Positions 40,490 to 49,687 are shown, counted from the stretch's first letter. The stretch: 64,000 nt of DNA from Superficieibacter electus (GCF_002915575.1 NZ_PQGD01000007.1:1-64000), one strand, 5' to 3'. Translations and numbers: made by a program. Notes: generated from the letters alone by a model not told the origin.

Positions 40490-41374
40490 ATGACAGAGAA
40501 TTATATTGCGGTTGACTGGGGATCGACGCACCTGCGCGCCTGGCATGTCCGTGAGGGCATCTGCGTCGACAGTCGCCAGAAGGAAGCCGGGATCACGCGG
40601 CTGGCGGGCCGGCATCCGGGTGAGATCCTCAATGAGATCACCGACGGCTGGCAAGCATCGCCGACGCCGGTGGTTATGGCGGGCATGATAGGCAGCCAGC
40701 AGGGCTGGAAAAATGTGCCGTATTTGCCCTGTCCGTTGCCGCTGGGCAATCTTGCTCACCACCTGTGCCCGGTGGGGGACGATGTATGGATTGTCCCCGG
40801 CGTGAGCATCGACAACGAAGACGGGTGCAATATCATGCGTGGTGAGGAGACTCAGCTTGCAGGGGCGTGGCAGCTGGCTCCGGCGTCGTTGTATATCCTG
40901 CCCGGCACCCACTGCAAATGGGCGCAGGTGGATCACGGCTGCCTGACGGGCTTTAAGACCGTCATGACGGGAGAGCTGCATCATTTACTGATGACTCACT
41001 CGCTGATTAGCAAGGCGCTGCCGCCACAAATGACCGACCGACACGCCTTTATGGCGGGACTGGAGCACGGCCTTAATGATACGGAACTCCTGCCGCATTT
41101 ATTCGACATTCGTGCCGCGTGGGTGTTGGGAAAACTGGCTCAGGAGGTGGTTAGCGAACGGCTATCCGGTCTGCTCATCGGGGCGGAAATTGCGCAAATG
41201 CAACGAATTTATCGCACTGACAGCGGTCAGCGTATCGTGATCGTGGGTGGCGAACAACTGGCTATGCGCTACCACACGGCGCTCAGTCAAATCGATATTG
41301 ATGCTGAAATCGTCTCCGGCGAGGCGGCTTTTCAGCAGGGCATAAGGAGCATCATCAATGCACGACGCAGTTAA
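40490..41374 (+). CDS. dgoK: 2-dehydro-3-deoxygalactonokinase
   Basis: A 294-residue DgoK-family sugar kinase. The start IAVDWGSTHLRAW is the family phosphate-loop signature, followed by VVMAGMIGSQQGW, MRGEETQLAGA and LPGTHCKWAQV. It phosphorylates 2-keto-3-deoxy-galactonate at O6. The ATG at 40490 has AGGAG at 40473-40477. It overlaps the aldolase gene by 17 bases in another frame, implying coupled expression. Confidence 0.92.
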   Translation: MTENYIAVDWGSTHLRAWHVREGICVDSRQKEAGITRLAGRHPGEILNEITDGWQASPTPVVMAGMIGSQQGWKNVPYLPCPLPLGNLAHHLCPVGDDVWIVPGVSIDNEDGCNIMRGEETQLAGAWQLAPASLYILPGTHCKWAQVDHGCLTGFKTVMTGELHHLLMTHSLISKALPPQMTDRHAFMAGLEHGLNDTELLPHLFDIRAAWVLGKLAQEVVSERLSGLLIGAEIAQMQRIYRTDSGQRIVIVGGEQLAMRYHTALSQIDIDAEIVSGEAAFQQGIRSIINARRS

Positions 41375-41972
41375 CCCGGCGCTAATCGCTATTCTGCGTG
41401 GGATTGAGCCTGAAACGGTATTGAACCATGTAGAGGCGCTACTGGACGCTGGTTTTACAGCCATTGAAATCCCCACAAACTCTCCGCGCTGGCAGGATAG
41501 CGTGGCCAGCGTGGTGAACGCCTTTCCCGGACGTGGGGTATTTGGCGCAGGGACGGTACTTACTGTAGGCCAGGTTGATGAACTGGCGTCGCTGGGAGGG
41601 CAGATGGTGGTGACGCCGAACGTCAACCCGGCGGTCATTCGCCGCAGCAGAGAACACGGCATGAACGTTTATGCAGGCTGCGCCACCGCCTCGGAGGCGT
41701 TTGTCGCTCTTGAGAACGGCGCGCAGGCGCTAAAAATTTTTCCCGCCGCGTGCTTTGGCCCGGCGTATATTTGCGCATTGAAAGCGGTGTTACCTGCCAG
41801 CGTGCCAGTACTGGCCGTGGGCGGCGTCACCCCGGAAAATCTGCATGACTGGTTAAAAGCCGGCTGTGCCGGAGCAGGATTAGGCAGCGATCTCTATCGT
41901 GCCGGGCAATCGGTCGAAGAAACCCGTGCCAGAGCACAGGCGTTTATCACTGCCTGGCATCAGCAGCGATAA
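41358..41972 (+). CDS. dgoA: 2-dehydro-3-deoxy-6-phosphogalactonate aldolase
   Basis: A 204-residue class I KDPG/KDPGal aldolase. AILRGIEPE and a FTAIEIPTNSP segment mark the barrel start, ALKIFPA carries the Schiff-base Lys, and VGGVTPENL the phosphate site. KDPGal is cut to pyruvate and glyceraldehyde-3-phosphate. It is the last gene of the operon; the next gene is convergent. The order kinase-aldolase agrees with the dgo operon of E. coli. Confidence 0.92.
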   Translation: MHDAVNPALIAILRGIEPETVLNHVEALLDAGFTAIEIPTNSPRWQDSVASVVNAFPGRGVFGAGTVLTVGQVDELASLGGQMVVTPNVNPAVIRRSREHGMNVYAGCATASEAFVALENGAQALKIFPAACFGPAYICALKAVLPASVPVLAVGGVTPENLHDWLKAGCAGAGLGSDLYRAGQSVEETRARAQAFITAWHQQR

Positions 41973-42001
41973 AGGGCGCGGCCGTGCCGCCCCCTTCAAC
42001 A

Positions 42002-43120
42002 TTATTTCTCCTCAACCTCCGGGTGATTCAACCCTTCTTCAATCACAATCTCATCGATTTCATCCGCATTACCCGGATGGTCTCGCCCGGAGAGCAGGTT
42101 CCAGCAGGCGATAAACAGCGCGGCGATCAGCGGCCCGATAACAAAGCCATTAATGCCGTAGACCTCCAGCCCGCCCAGCGTAGTGATTAAAATCAGGTAA
42201 TCCGGCATTTTGGTATCTTTACCCACCAGCAGCGGGCGCAGGATGTTGTCCGCCAGGCCGACAATCACCACGAAGAAGCCAATCATGAAAAATCCCTGCC
42301 ATAACTGGCCGGTAGCAAAGAGATAAATCGTGGCAGGCACCCAGATGATGGCCGAACCGACGGCGGGCACCAGCGACAAAAATGCCATCAGCGCGCCCCA
42401 CAAAATGCTGCCGTCAATGCCGACGATATAAAACGCCAGTCCGCCAAGTACACCCTGGACGATAGCTACCACCACCGTGCCTTTAACGGTAGCGCGCGAT
42501 ACGGCGGCAAATTTGGCAAACAGATGATGCTTCATGTATTTCGACAAGGGCAGTGCTTCCAGCGTCAGGCGTACCAGATACGGGCCATCCTTGAGCAGGA
42601 AAAACAGCAGATACAGCATGATGCCGAAACTGATGGTAAAGCCAAACGTCCCTTTACCAATCAGAAACGCGCTGCCTGCCAGATACTGACCCCCTTTAAG
42701 CGCGACGCCGGACAGCTTTTGCTGGATCTGGGTGGCGTTATCCAGATCATGCTCGGCGAGGAAATGACGCGCCCACGCGGGCAGATGTTCAAACAGACCG
42801 GCAATGACCACCGGAAATTGGGTGTTATGCTGCTGCAACTTGCCATAAACCAGATTAATTTCAATCGCTAGCGATGAAAGGATCACCGCCAGTGGGGTGA
42901 AAACGATCAGGCAAATGATGACCAGAGTCAGGAGGGAAGCCAGTACGTTTCTGTCGGCGAGTTTATCGCGCAGTTTGTTTTTAAGCGGATAAAAAATAAT
43001 CGCCAGAATAGCGGCCCATAAAATGGCTGAATAGTAGGGAGCAAGGACATCGAAGAAAGCCCAGGTGACGATAACCAGTATCAGAATGAAAAAGCCTTTG
43101 GTCAGACCCTTGAATCGCAT
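42002..43120 (-). CDS. AI-2E family transporter (PerM-like permease)
   Basis: A 372-residue membrane protein of the AI-2E/PerM family with about eight helices. Features include the N-terminal LAPYYSAILWAAILAIIFYPL, the central cytoplasmic-type helices, and LADNILRPLLVGKDTKMPDYLILITTLGGLEVYGINGFVIGP near the C terminus, the most conserved part of the family. Substrates vary or are unknown; export of AI-2 or ion transport has been proposed for relatives. Its acidic C terminus is unremarkable. It is monocistronic and convergent with the dgoA gene. Confidence 0.85.
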   Translation of the reverse strand: MRFKGLTKGFFILILVIVTWAFFDVLAPYYSAILWAAILAIIFYPLKNKLRDKLADRNVLASLLTLVIICLIVFTPLAVILSSLAIEINLVYGKLQQHNTQFPVVIAGLFEHLPAWARHFLAEHDLDNATQIQQKLSGVALKGGQYLAGSAFLIGKGTFGFTISFGIMLYLLFFLLKDGPYLVRLTLEALPLSKYMKHHLFAKFAAVSRATVKGTVVVAIVQGVLGGLAFYIVGIDGSILWGALMAFLSLVPAVGSAIIWVPATIYLFATGQLWQGFFMIGFFVVIVGLADNILRPLLVGKDTKMPDYLILITTLGGLEVYGINGFVIGPLIAALFIACWNLLSGRDHPGNADEIDEIVIEEGLNHPEVEEK

Positions 43121-43548
43121 AAGTACGTCCTGTAAGTACCATCGTTAACAATGGGTAAAGTATAGATACAAACCTGTCATATGCCTGAAATCTGGCGGTT
43201 TGAGTGCGCTACCAGTAAGGCGTCAAAAAAGAGAAAGGGTGCATTTTATTATCTTTTTACATTTTAAAACCAGTGACAGGCTAACCGTTTGATTCCTCGT
43301 TATTAACGTCCAATAAAGTGTTAATAAAACCAGAAATACTCAAAAAGGTTATTTGTAAATGATTATTCTGCCGCTTCGTCCAGGTTACTGGCAGGCTTAT
43401 CTTTTTTGCGTCAAGCTAAGATTGCTCTGAGACTAAACCCTGTTTTTCTCACCTTGCGAAGTTATCCGCAGCGGCTAGTATTAACTCTGCATTCGCAAGG
43501 GCACCGGCCCTGATTTATTAACCATAAACATGTAATGAGGTAATTATT
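43121..43548. promoter_or_regulatory. Intergenic region between the AI-2E gene and yciG, with 9-bp inverted repeat
   Basis: This region holds two divergent promoters. CCTTGCGAA (43452-43460) and TTCGCAAGG (43492-43500) form a perfect inverted repeat around CGGCTAGTATTAAC, which has a CTAGTATT -10-like box. yciG is stationary-phase controlled in E. coli, so a sigma-S promoter here is plausible. No ORF is seen. Confidence 0.45.
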
Positions 43549-43728
43549 ATGACTCAACATCGTGGCGGTTCAGGTAATTTCGCAGAAGACAAAAACCGTG
43601 CAGCAGAAGCCGGACGTAAAGGCGGTCAGCAGAGCGGTGGTAACTTCAAAAACGACCCACAGCGCGCGTCTGAAGCGGGCAAGAAGGGTGGTAAGAATAG
43701 CCATAGCGGCGGTCGTTCGTCCTCATAG
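43549..43728 (+). CDS. yciG: YciG-like general stress protein (KGG repeats)
   Basis: A 59-residue, glycine- and lysine-rich hydrophilic protein with the stress-induced KGG motif twice: AAEAGRKGGQQSGGNF and ASEAGKKGGKNS, after the conserved start HRGGSGNFAEDKNRA. It is close to E. coli YciG. Related proteins are made in stationary phase under sigma-S and have been linked to acid, heat and motility phenotypes. The yciF-like gene downstream repeats the E. coli yciGFE order. Confidence 0.92.
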   Translation: MTQHRGGSGNFAEDKNRAAEAGRKGGQQSGGNFKNDPQRASEAGKKGGKNSHSGGRSSS

Positions 43729-43830
43729 CATAAATAGTTTTATATAGTACCTTAATCAATCCAGCAGGTTATGGTTTAAAAGTAGCAACACTGCTGTACT
43801 GATTAACTGGCTATAAATTGTTAATAATAG

Positions 43831-43864
43831 TGGCACCTCTCTCTTTATCAGGGGTGCCATTTTA
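43831..43864 (+). terminator. Intrinsic terminator between yciG and yciF
   Basis: TGGCACC at 43831-43837 pairs with GGTGCCA at 43853-43859 and is followed by TTTTAT. It may reduce read-through from yciG to the yciF-like gene. Confidence 0.7.
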
Positions 43865-43891
43865 TCTGTTATTTACGACGAGGTAATAATT

Positions 43892-44371
43892 ATGCCAGCG
43901 GTAAAAAGTCTAAATGATTTATTCATTCACGAATTGTCAGATATTTACAGCGCCGAAAAACAAATTACCCGTGCCCTGCCCAAAATGGCAAGAGCGGCCA
44001 CCTCGCCGAAATTAGTCGCTGCTTTTGAAGCGCACCTTGAAGAAACGCGGGGCCAAATTGAAAGAATCGATCAACTGGTGGAAGTCACCGAAGGTGTGCG
44101 CATCAAACGTATGAAGTGTCATGCGCTTGAAGGGCTGGCAGAAGAAGCGCAGGAAATTATCGAATCCGTTGAGGCAGGCGAGCTGCGCGACGCTGGTCTG
44201 ATTGGGGCCGCCCAGAAAGTTGAACACTATGAAATCGCTTCTTACGGTACGCTGAGAACGCTGGCGCTTAAACTGGGCTATAAAGAAGCGGCAAAGCTGC
44301 TTGACGAAACCCTGAAAGAAGAGAAAGACACCGACAGCAAACTGACCGTGATTGCCGAAGGCGGCAAATAA
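43892..44371 (+). CDS. yciF: YciF-like ferritin-like protein (DUF892)
   Basis: A 159-residue protein of the DUF892/YciE-YciF family with a four-helix ferritin-like bundle. Conserved Glu/His residues appear in LSDIYSAEKQITRALPKM, HLEETRGQIERI, and KVEHYEIASYGTL, the likely di-iron ligands. The sequence follows E. coli YciF closely, with YciE the alternative. The family is stress induced; enzymatic activity is not well defined. It lies downstream of yciG. Confidence 0.85.
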   Translation: MPAVKSLNDLFIHELSDIYSAEKQITRALPKMARAATSPKLVAAFEAHLEETRGQIERIDQLVEVTEGVRIKRMKCHALEGLAEEAQEIIESVEAGELRDAGLIGAAQKVEHYEIASYGTLRTLALKLGYKEAAKLLDETLKEEKDTDSKLTVIAEGGK

Positions 44372-44472
44372 ATCCCTTCCTCCGGCAGCGCGTCGCTGCC
44401 GGTTACTCCTTGTTTTATCGCCTTTATCCCTTTCAAAATATTTCCTGCCGTTAATCCCTGTAACAATTAGGC

Positions 44473-44514
44473 TTGATAATACAAAGAGAATGAGTATAGT
44501 TCTCATTCTCTTTG
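44473..44514 (+). promoter_or_regulatory. Promoter embedded in a 13-bp palindrome (candidate Fur operator)
   Basis: TTGATA at 44473-44478 and TATAGT at 44495-44500 with 16-base spacing form a promoter. CAAAGAGAATGAG (44482-44494) and CTCATTCTCTTTG (44502-44514) are perfect inverted arms around the -10 box. The GAGAATGAG/CTCATTCTC arms resemble Fur half-sites, and the downstream TonB receptor makes iron control likely. Confidence 0.65.
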
Positions 44515-44676
44515 TTATTCGCAGGCGCGATATGGACCTTCCTGCACAACAGTGAACGCTTTCACAGGGAAACACTGAGGCACACGGTGGAGCGCGCACG
44601 AATGACCGGAACGAAAAATCATAATCCGGGAATGCCTCCACGTTTTTGCGTATTTCGAAGGTGAAGGATTTCCCTG

Positions 44677-45765
44677 ATGAAAATGAAAATCTCCGCCCTG
44701 GCGCTACTGATGACCGTCGCGCTAAGCGGCTGCACGGCTCAACAGACCTCAGCCACCAACCCCGCTGCTGAACCCCAGAACACGACTGCCGCCGCACAGC
44801 CCGCTAATGTGCAGAAACGCGATCTGGCGGATGGCCTGTATGAAATGGCCCTCAGCCCGAAAGGCGACGCGCTGTACGTTGCCAGTTCTGAAGGCTTCAA
44901 GGATGTGCAGGGTGGCGTGGTTTATAAACTCGATCCGCGCACGCTGAAAACCATCGGTGCCAGCCATACCGACCTGAAAAACTTCGCGCTTGCTCTGTCC
45001 GACGACGGACAAACTCTGTATGTCACCAATTCGCTGGACGGCGGCGTCAGTGCCATCAATACCGCCGACGGTAAAGTCAAAAATCGCATTCTGTTCCCGG
45101 AGCGTAATGACGAAGGTTTCCCTTACGGCGCGCGTCAGATCCTGCTGCATAACAACACGCTGTACGTTGGCGCAGTGGCCGATCCGGCCATCATCTGGGT
45201 GGTTGATGCGAAAACGCTGAAGCTGAAAACCCGCATCAAAAACACCGGTAAATGGATGACCGGTCTGCACTATTCTGAAAAAACCGATCGTCTGTATGCG
45301 GCCAACGGCGGCGGCGAGATCCTGGTCATTAACCCGCGTACCAATCGCGTTGAACACCGCTGGAAACCGCTGGGCGACAAACCGGCGCTGCTGCTGAATA
45401 TCGCGGAAGACAGCGAAACCGGCCGTCTGTTCGTCACCGATAACTCGAAAGCTAAAACGACGCTGGTGCTCAATATCCAGACTGGTGAAGTCATCAAGCA
45501 GCTTGATATCGGGGATTCGCTGTCGGTCAAATTTAATGCCAAACGTAACGAAATTTACGTCTCCCGTCGCGACGGCGGCAAGGTGCTCAGCCTGGACGGC
45601 ACATCGTATGCCGTTAAGCAGTCTTGGGATCTGCCACCTAACCCGAACAGCCTGGAGCTTTCTGCCGATGGACAAACGCTGTTTGTCACCGTCAAGCAGA
45701 AGTTCAACAAAGACCATTCAACCAGCGGACCCGATAGCGTTGTCCGTATTGATTTGAATAAATAA
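44677..45765 (+). CDS. YncE-like beta-propeller lipoprotein
   Basis: A 362-residue protein with a lipoprotein signal peptide (lipobox LSGC, C19) and a Pro/Thr/Ala/Gln linker to about residue 50. It then has a seven-bladed beta-propeller with repeated YVxxxxGxVxxxD-type strands (ALSPKGDALYVASSEG, ALSDDGQTLYVTNSLDGGVSAI, LELSADGQTLFVTVKQK). The propeller is similar to E. coli YncE, an iron-regulated periplasmic protein encoded beside a TonB receptor. Here it is a predicted outer-membrane lipoprotein upstream of a receptor gene in the same orientation. A partner role in siderophore uptake is inferred. Confidence 0.82.
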   Translation: MKMKISALALLMTVALSGCTAQQTSATNPAAEPQNTTAAAQPANVQKRDLADGLYEMALSPKGDALYVASSEGFKDVQGGVVYKLDPRTLKTIGASHTDLKNFALALSDDGQTLYVTNSLDGGVSAINTADGKVKNRILFPERNDEGFPYGARQILLHNNTLYVGAVADPAIIWVVDAKTLKLKTRIKNTGKWMTGLHYSEKTDRLYAANGGGEILVINPRTNRVEHRWKPLGDKPALLLNIAEDSETGRLFVTDNSKAKTTLVLNIQTGEVIKQLDIGDSLSVKFNAKRNEIYVSRRDGGKVLSLDGTSYAVKQSWDLPPNPNSLELSADGQTLFVTVKQKFNKDHSTSGPDSVVRIDLNK

Positions 45766-45771
45766 ACATCC

Positions 45772-45794
45772 GGCCCGGAAGCGGGCCTTTTTTT
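45772..45794 (+). terminator. Intrinsic terminator between propeller lipoprotein and receptor genes
   Basis: GGCCCG at 45772-45777 pairs with CGGGCC at 45782-45787 with a GAAG loop, followed by seven T residues. Receptor expression may rely on partial read-through. Confidence 0.85.
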
Positions 45795-45820
45795 CACTTT
45801 TCCTTTTTTTAGAGTGAGTT

Positions 45821-48016
45821 ATGCACAACACCAACGTTTCATTCCCGCTGCGTAAAACGCTGCTTGCCCTGGCCATCGGCGCGGCAAGCCATACTGCGAT
45901 GGCTGCCACCGCAGATACCAGCAACGCTAAAGAAGACACCATTGTGGTTCAGGCGACGCCGCAGGCGGATTTCACGCCAGGCGGCAACGATCTGGTTCCC
46001 GCTTACCTCGACGGACAAATTGCCCACGGCGGACGTCTGGGGATACTCGGCGAGCAAAAAGCAATGGATGTGCCGTTTAACGTCATCGGCTACACCTCGA
46101 AGCTGGTTCAGGATCAGCAGGCGAAAACCATTGCTGATGTGGTCAGCAATGATGCAGGGGTTCAGGCGGTGCAGGGTTACGGTAACTATGCTGAAACCTA
46201 TCGTATTCGCGGCTTTAAGCTGGACGGCGATGACATGACCTTCGGCGGCCTGCCGGGCGTGGTCCCGCGTCAGGTGATGGATACGCAAATGCTGGAACGC
46301 ATTGAGATCTTTAAAGGTGCTAACTCACTGGTTAATGGCGCGGCGACCAGCGGCGTGGGTGGGATGATCAACCTTGAACCGAAGCGTGCGCAGGATACGC
46401 CGAACGCGACCGTAGGCGTGGATTATACCTCAGACTCCCAGGTTGGCGGTACGGTCGATGCCGGACGTCGCTTTGGTGACAACAACCAGTTTGGCGCGCG
46501 CGTCAACCTCGTGCATCGTGAAGGCGAAACGGCAGTCGAAGATGATAAACACCGCACCACGCTTGCTGCCATCGGCCTCGATTACCGTGGTGACCGCCTG
46601 CGCTCCTCGCTGGACTTTGGTTACCAGAAAAAAACTTTCCACGGCGGTGAAACCGGTCTGAACATCAGCGGCGTCGATTTCATTCCGCGCGTACCCGATC
46701 CGACCAAAAACTACAGCCAGAAATGGGCCTTCAGCGATATCGAAAACGAATTCGGGATGGCAAAAAGCGAATACGATCTGACCGACAACTGGACGGCCTA
46801 TGCCGCGCTTGGCATGCAGCACGCGCATGAAACCGGCGTTTACAGCGGACCAAAACTGCTTAACGCCAACGGCGATGCCACTGCCGGTCGTCTGGATACC
46901 AACCGTATTACCGATGCCTACAGCGGCATGGGCGGCCTGCGCGGTGATTTCGACACCGGCTTTGTTTCCCATAAGGTTAACGTCGGTTACTCGGCGCAAA
47001 TCGAAAAAGATAAAACCGCGTGGACGATGTCGTCCGTAAACCCGACCACTAATATCTATGACAATCATCCGGTGCCGATCCCGGAAAATACAAGCTTTGG
47101 CGGCAACTACTCCGATCCGCTGACCACCACCCGTAACCGCACCCAGGGCTGGCTGCTGAGCGATACCCTTGGCGTGCTGGACGATCAATTGCTGTTTACC
47201 GTTGGCGCACGTCATCAGAAAGTCGTGGTACGTAACTACAGCAATGCTGATGGTTCAGAAGACACCGCCAGCCGCTACACCGAGAGCCGCTGGATGCCGA
47301 CCTATGGCGTGGTGTACAAACCGTGGGAAGAGCTTTCCCTGTATGCTAACCATACCGAAGCGCTCCAGCCGGGGACCGTGGCACCGAAAACCGCCGCTAA
47401 CTATGGCAAAAGCACCGGCATCGCGCACTCGAAACAAAACGAAGTGGGCGTGAAAGTCGATTTCGACCGCGTTGGTGGCTCGCTGTCGCTGTTTGAGATT
47501 AAAAAGCCCTCTGCGCTTCAGGACACTGTCACTAACATCTACGCGCTGGACGGCGAGCAACGTAACCGTGGCGTTGAGCTGAACGTGTTTGGCGAGCCGA
47601 CGCTGGGGTTGCGTCTGAACGGCAGCACCGTCTGGCTGGACCCGGAAATGACCAAAACCAAAGGCGGCGTGAATAACGGTAAAGACGCCATTGGCGTGCC
47701 GCGCTTCTACATGGTGCTCGGCGCGGAATATGACATCAAACCGGTGGACGGCCTGACGGCGACCGCGAGAGTCAACCATTCCGGTTCGCAGTATGCGAAT
47801 GCCACCAATACCAAAAAGCTGGACGACTATACCACCCTGGATCTCGGCGTGCGCTACCGTATGCACCTGAACCAGGAGAAGAACGACATGGTGTTACGTG
47901 TCGGCGTGGATAACGTCACCAACGAGAAATACTGGTCAGGCGTGGAAGATAACGGTACCTACATTTTTGAAGGCGAACCGCGCACGGTCAAAGTCTCCAT
48001 GAGCTACGACTTCTGA
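45821..48016 (+). CDS. TonB-dependent siderophore receptor
   Basis: A 731-residue outer-membrane receptor. A signal peptide ends near AMAA, a TonB box EDTIVVQA follows near residue 40, then the plug domain (KTIADVVSNDAGVQAVQGYGNYAETYRIRGF, VDIFKGANSLVNGAATSGVGGMINLEPKRA-type) and a 22-strand barrel ending in SMSYDF with terminal Phe. The plug is of the TonB-siderophor class (FhuA/FoxA-like). The substrate cannot be named. It follows the YncE-like gene and the candidate Fur-controlled promoter. Confidence 0.9.
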   Translation: MHNTNVSFPLRKTLLALAIGAASHTAMAATADTSNAKEDTIVVQATPQADFTPGGNDLVPAYLDGQIAHGGRLGILGEQKAMDVPFNVIGYTSKLVQDQQAKTIADVVSNDAGVQAVQGYGNYAETYRIRGFKLDGDDMTFGGLPGVVPRQVMDTQMLERIEIFKGANSLVNGAATSGVGGMINLEPKRAQDTPNATVGVDYTSDSQVGGTVDAGRRFGDNNQFGARVNLVHREGETAVEDDKHRTTLAAIGLDYRGDRLRSSLDFGYQKKTFHGGETGLNISGVDFIPRVPDPTKNYSQKWAFSDIENEFGMAKSEYDLTDNWTAYAALGMQHAHETGVYSGPKLLNANGDATAGRLDTNRITDAYSGMGGLRGDFDTGFVSHKVNVGYSAQIEKDKTAWTMSSVNPTTNIYDNHPVPIPENTSFGGNYSDPLTTTRNRTQGWLLSDTLGVLDDQLLFTVGARHQKVVVRNYSNADGSEDTASRYTESRWMPTYGVVYKPWEELSLYANHTEALQPGTVAPKTAANYGKSTGIAHSKQNEVGVKVDFDRVGGSLSLFEIKKPSALQDTVTNIYALDGEQRNRGVELNVFGEPTLGLRLNGSTVWLDPEMTKTKGGVNNGKDAIGVPRFYMVLGAEYDIKPVDGLTATARVNHSGSQYANATNTKKLDDYTTLDLGVRYRMHLNQEKNDMVLRVGVDNVTNEKYWSGVEDNGTYIFEGEPRTVKVSMSYDF

Positions 48017-48037
48017 TCCTCAGAGCACCTCGTAAGG

Positions 48038-48058
48038 CGGGCAGGGATGCCCGTTCTT
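48038..48058 (+). terminator. Intrinsic terminator after the receptor gene
   Basis: CGGGCA at 48038-48043 pairs with TGCCCG at 48048-48053, followed by TTCTT. Confidence 0.7.
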
Positions 48059-48132
48059 GCCATGTAACTTGAAGTATGATGTCTATCAGTGTTAAAAGAT
48101 GCGCCTTATTACAAATAGCACAGGGGTAGGGC

Positions 48133-49524
48133 GTGAAAAACGCGTCACTGACATCCGCGCATTCTGCGGATGCGTCTTCGGAAAATAATCCAGCATTACA
48201 CCGGGGTTTACAAAACCGACATATTCAATTGATCGCGCTGGGCGGCGCTATCGGCACCGGCCTGTTCCTTGGCATTGGTCCGGCGATCCAGATGGCAGGA
48301 CCGGCGGTGGTGCTGGGCTACGCTATCGCCGGGATTATCGCTTTCCTCATTATGCGCCAGCTTGGCGAGATGGTGGTTGAAGAACCGGTCTCCGGCTCCT
48401 TCGCCCATTTTGCTTACAAATACTGGGGGCCGTTTGCTGGCTTCCTCTCCGGCTGGAACTACTGGGTCATGTTTGTGCTGGTCGGCATGGCGGAACTGAC
48501 GGCAGCGGGCATCTACATGCAATACTGGCTGCCGGACGTACCGACCTGGATTTGGGCCGCCGCATTCTTCATCATCATTAATGCCATTAACCTGGTGAAC
48601 GTGCGTCTCTACGGCGAGACCGAGTTCTGGTTTGCACTGATTAAGGTCCTTGCCATTATCGGGATGATTGGCTTTGGCATCTGGATGCTGGTTTCCGGTC
48701 ACGGCGGCGCGCGCGCCAGCCTCAATAACCTGTGGGTGCACGGCGGTTTTCTGGCCACTGGCTGGCATGGTCTGATCCTGTCGCTGGCGGTGATTATGTT
48801 CTCTTTCGGCGGTCTGGAGCTTATAGGTATTACCGCCGCGGAAGCGCGCGACCCGGAAAAATCGATTCCCAAAGCGGTGAACCAGGTGGTTTATCGTATT
48901 TTGCTTTTCTATATTGGCTCGCTGGTGGTGTTGCTGGCGCTTTATCCGTGGATGGATATCAAATCCAACAGCAGCCCGTTTGTGATGATTTTTCACGATC
49001 TGGACAGTAACTTGGTCGCCTCTGCGCTGAACATGGTTATCCTCGTGGCGTCACTATCGGTGTATAACAGCGGTGTTTATTCCAACAGCCGGATGCTGTT
49101 CGGCCTCTCCGTACAGGGCAACGCGCCGAAATTCCTGACCCGCATCAGCCGCCGCGGCGTGCCGGTCAACTCCCTGCTGCTTTCAGGCGGCATTACCTCG
49201 CTGGTGGTGCTGATCAATTACCTGTTACCAAAACAGGCTTTTGGCCTGCTGATGGCGCTGGTGGTGGCGACGCTGCTGCTGAACTGGATAATGATCTGCC
49301 TGGCGCACCTTAAATTCCGCGCCGCCATGCGCCGTAAAGGGCGGCTGCCGAAGTTTAAAGCGCTGCTTTCTCCCGCCAGCAACTATATCTGCATTGCCTT
49401 TCTGCTGATGATCCTCGGGTTGATGTGTACGATGGAAGAGATGCGTTTGTCGGCGATTCTGCTGCCGATTTGGGTGGTATTCCTGTTTATTGCTTTCAAG
49501 TGCCTGCGTCGTAAAGCGAATTAA
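48133..49524 (+). CDS. pheP: Phenylalanine permease PheP
   Basis: A 463-residue amino acid permease (APC superfamily) with 12 helices. The sequence LHRGLQNRHIQLIALGGAIGTGLFLGIGPAIQMAGPA and long blocks through the middle match E. coli PheP rather than AroP or CycA. It imports phenylalanine with protons. Translation starts at GTG 48133 after GGGGTAGGG, giving the MKNAS start of PheP. In E. coli pheP lies near nfsB, as it does here with other genes between. Confidence 0.94.
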   Translation: MKNASLTSAHSADASSENNPALHRGLQNRHIQLIALGGAIGTGLFLGIGPAIQMAGPAVVLGYAIAGIIAFLIMRQLGEMVVEEPVSGSFAHFAYKYWGPFAGFLSGWNYWVMFVLVGMAELTAAGIYMQYWLPDVPTWIWAAAFFIIINAINLVNVRLYGETEFWFALIKVLAIIGMIGFGIWMLVSGHGGARASLNNLWVHGGFLATGWHGLILSLAVIMFSFGGLELIGITAAEARDPEKSIPKAVNQVVYRILLFYIGSLVVLLALYPWMDIKSNSSPFVMIFHDLDSNLVASALNMVILVASLSVYNSGVYSNSRMLFGLSVQGNAPKFLTRISRRGVPVNSLLLSGGITSLVVLINYLLPKQAFGLLMALVVATLLLNWIMICLAHLKFRAAMRRKGRLPKFKALLSPASNYICIAFLLMILGLMCTMEEMRLSAILLPIWVVFLFIAFKCLRRKAN

Positions 49525-49623
49525 TTCTCCCCGTCTCGCTGCCTGCCAGCGAGACAATCTCCTCTTCCATTATTACTGTGAGCCAGTTCGCGGATCTGTT
49601 ATCTATCGCAGGATCTTTATTTT

Positions 49624-49666
49624 GTAATCGATTACTTTTGTCTTAATGGTCTTTGTAATCGATTAC
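49624..49666. promoter_or_regulatory. Two identical LacI-type operators
   Basis: GTAATCGATTAC occurs at 49624-49635 and again at 49655-49666. Each is a perfect 12-bp palindrome with a central CG, typical of LacI/GalR operators, and the centres are 31 bases apart (about three helical turns). They precede the operon at 49688; the LacI-family gene at 53196 is the likely ligand. Confidence 0.82.
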
Positions 49667-49687
49667 TTTTAAAGGTGGAGCGAAAAA

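Noticed and set aside
44012-44797. Minus-strand 261-codon frame across yciF and the propeller lipoprotein start
   Set aside because: It covers two supported plus-strand genes and the regulatory region, with no family resemblance.
48133-49524. AroP or CycA identity for the amino acid permease
   Set aside because: The MKNAS start and extended blocks agree with PheP, and the linkage to nfsB agrees with the pheP region.
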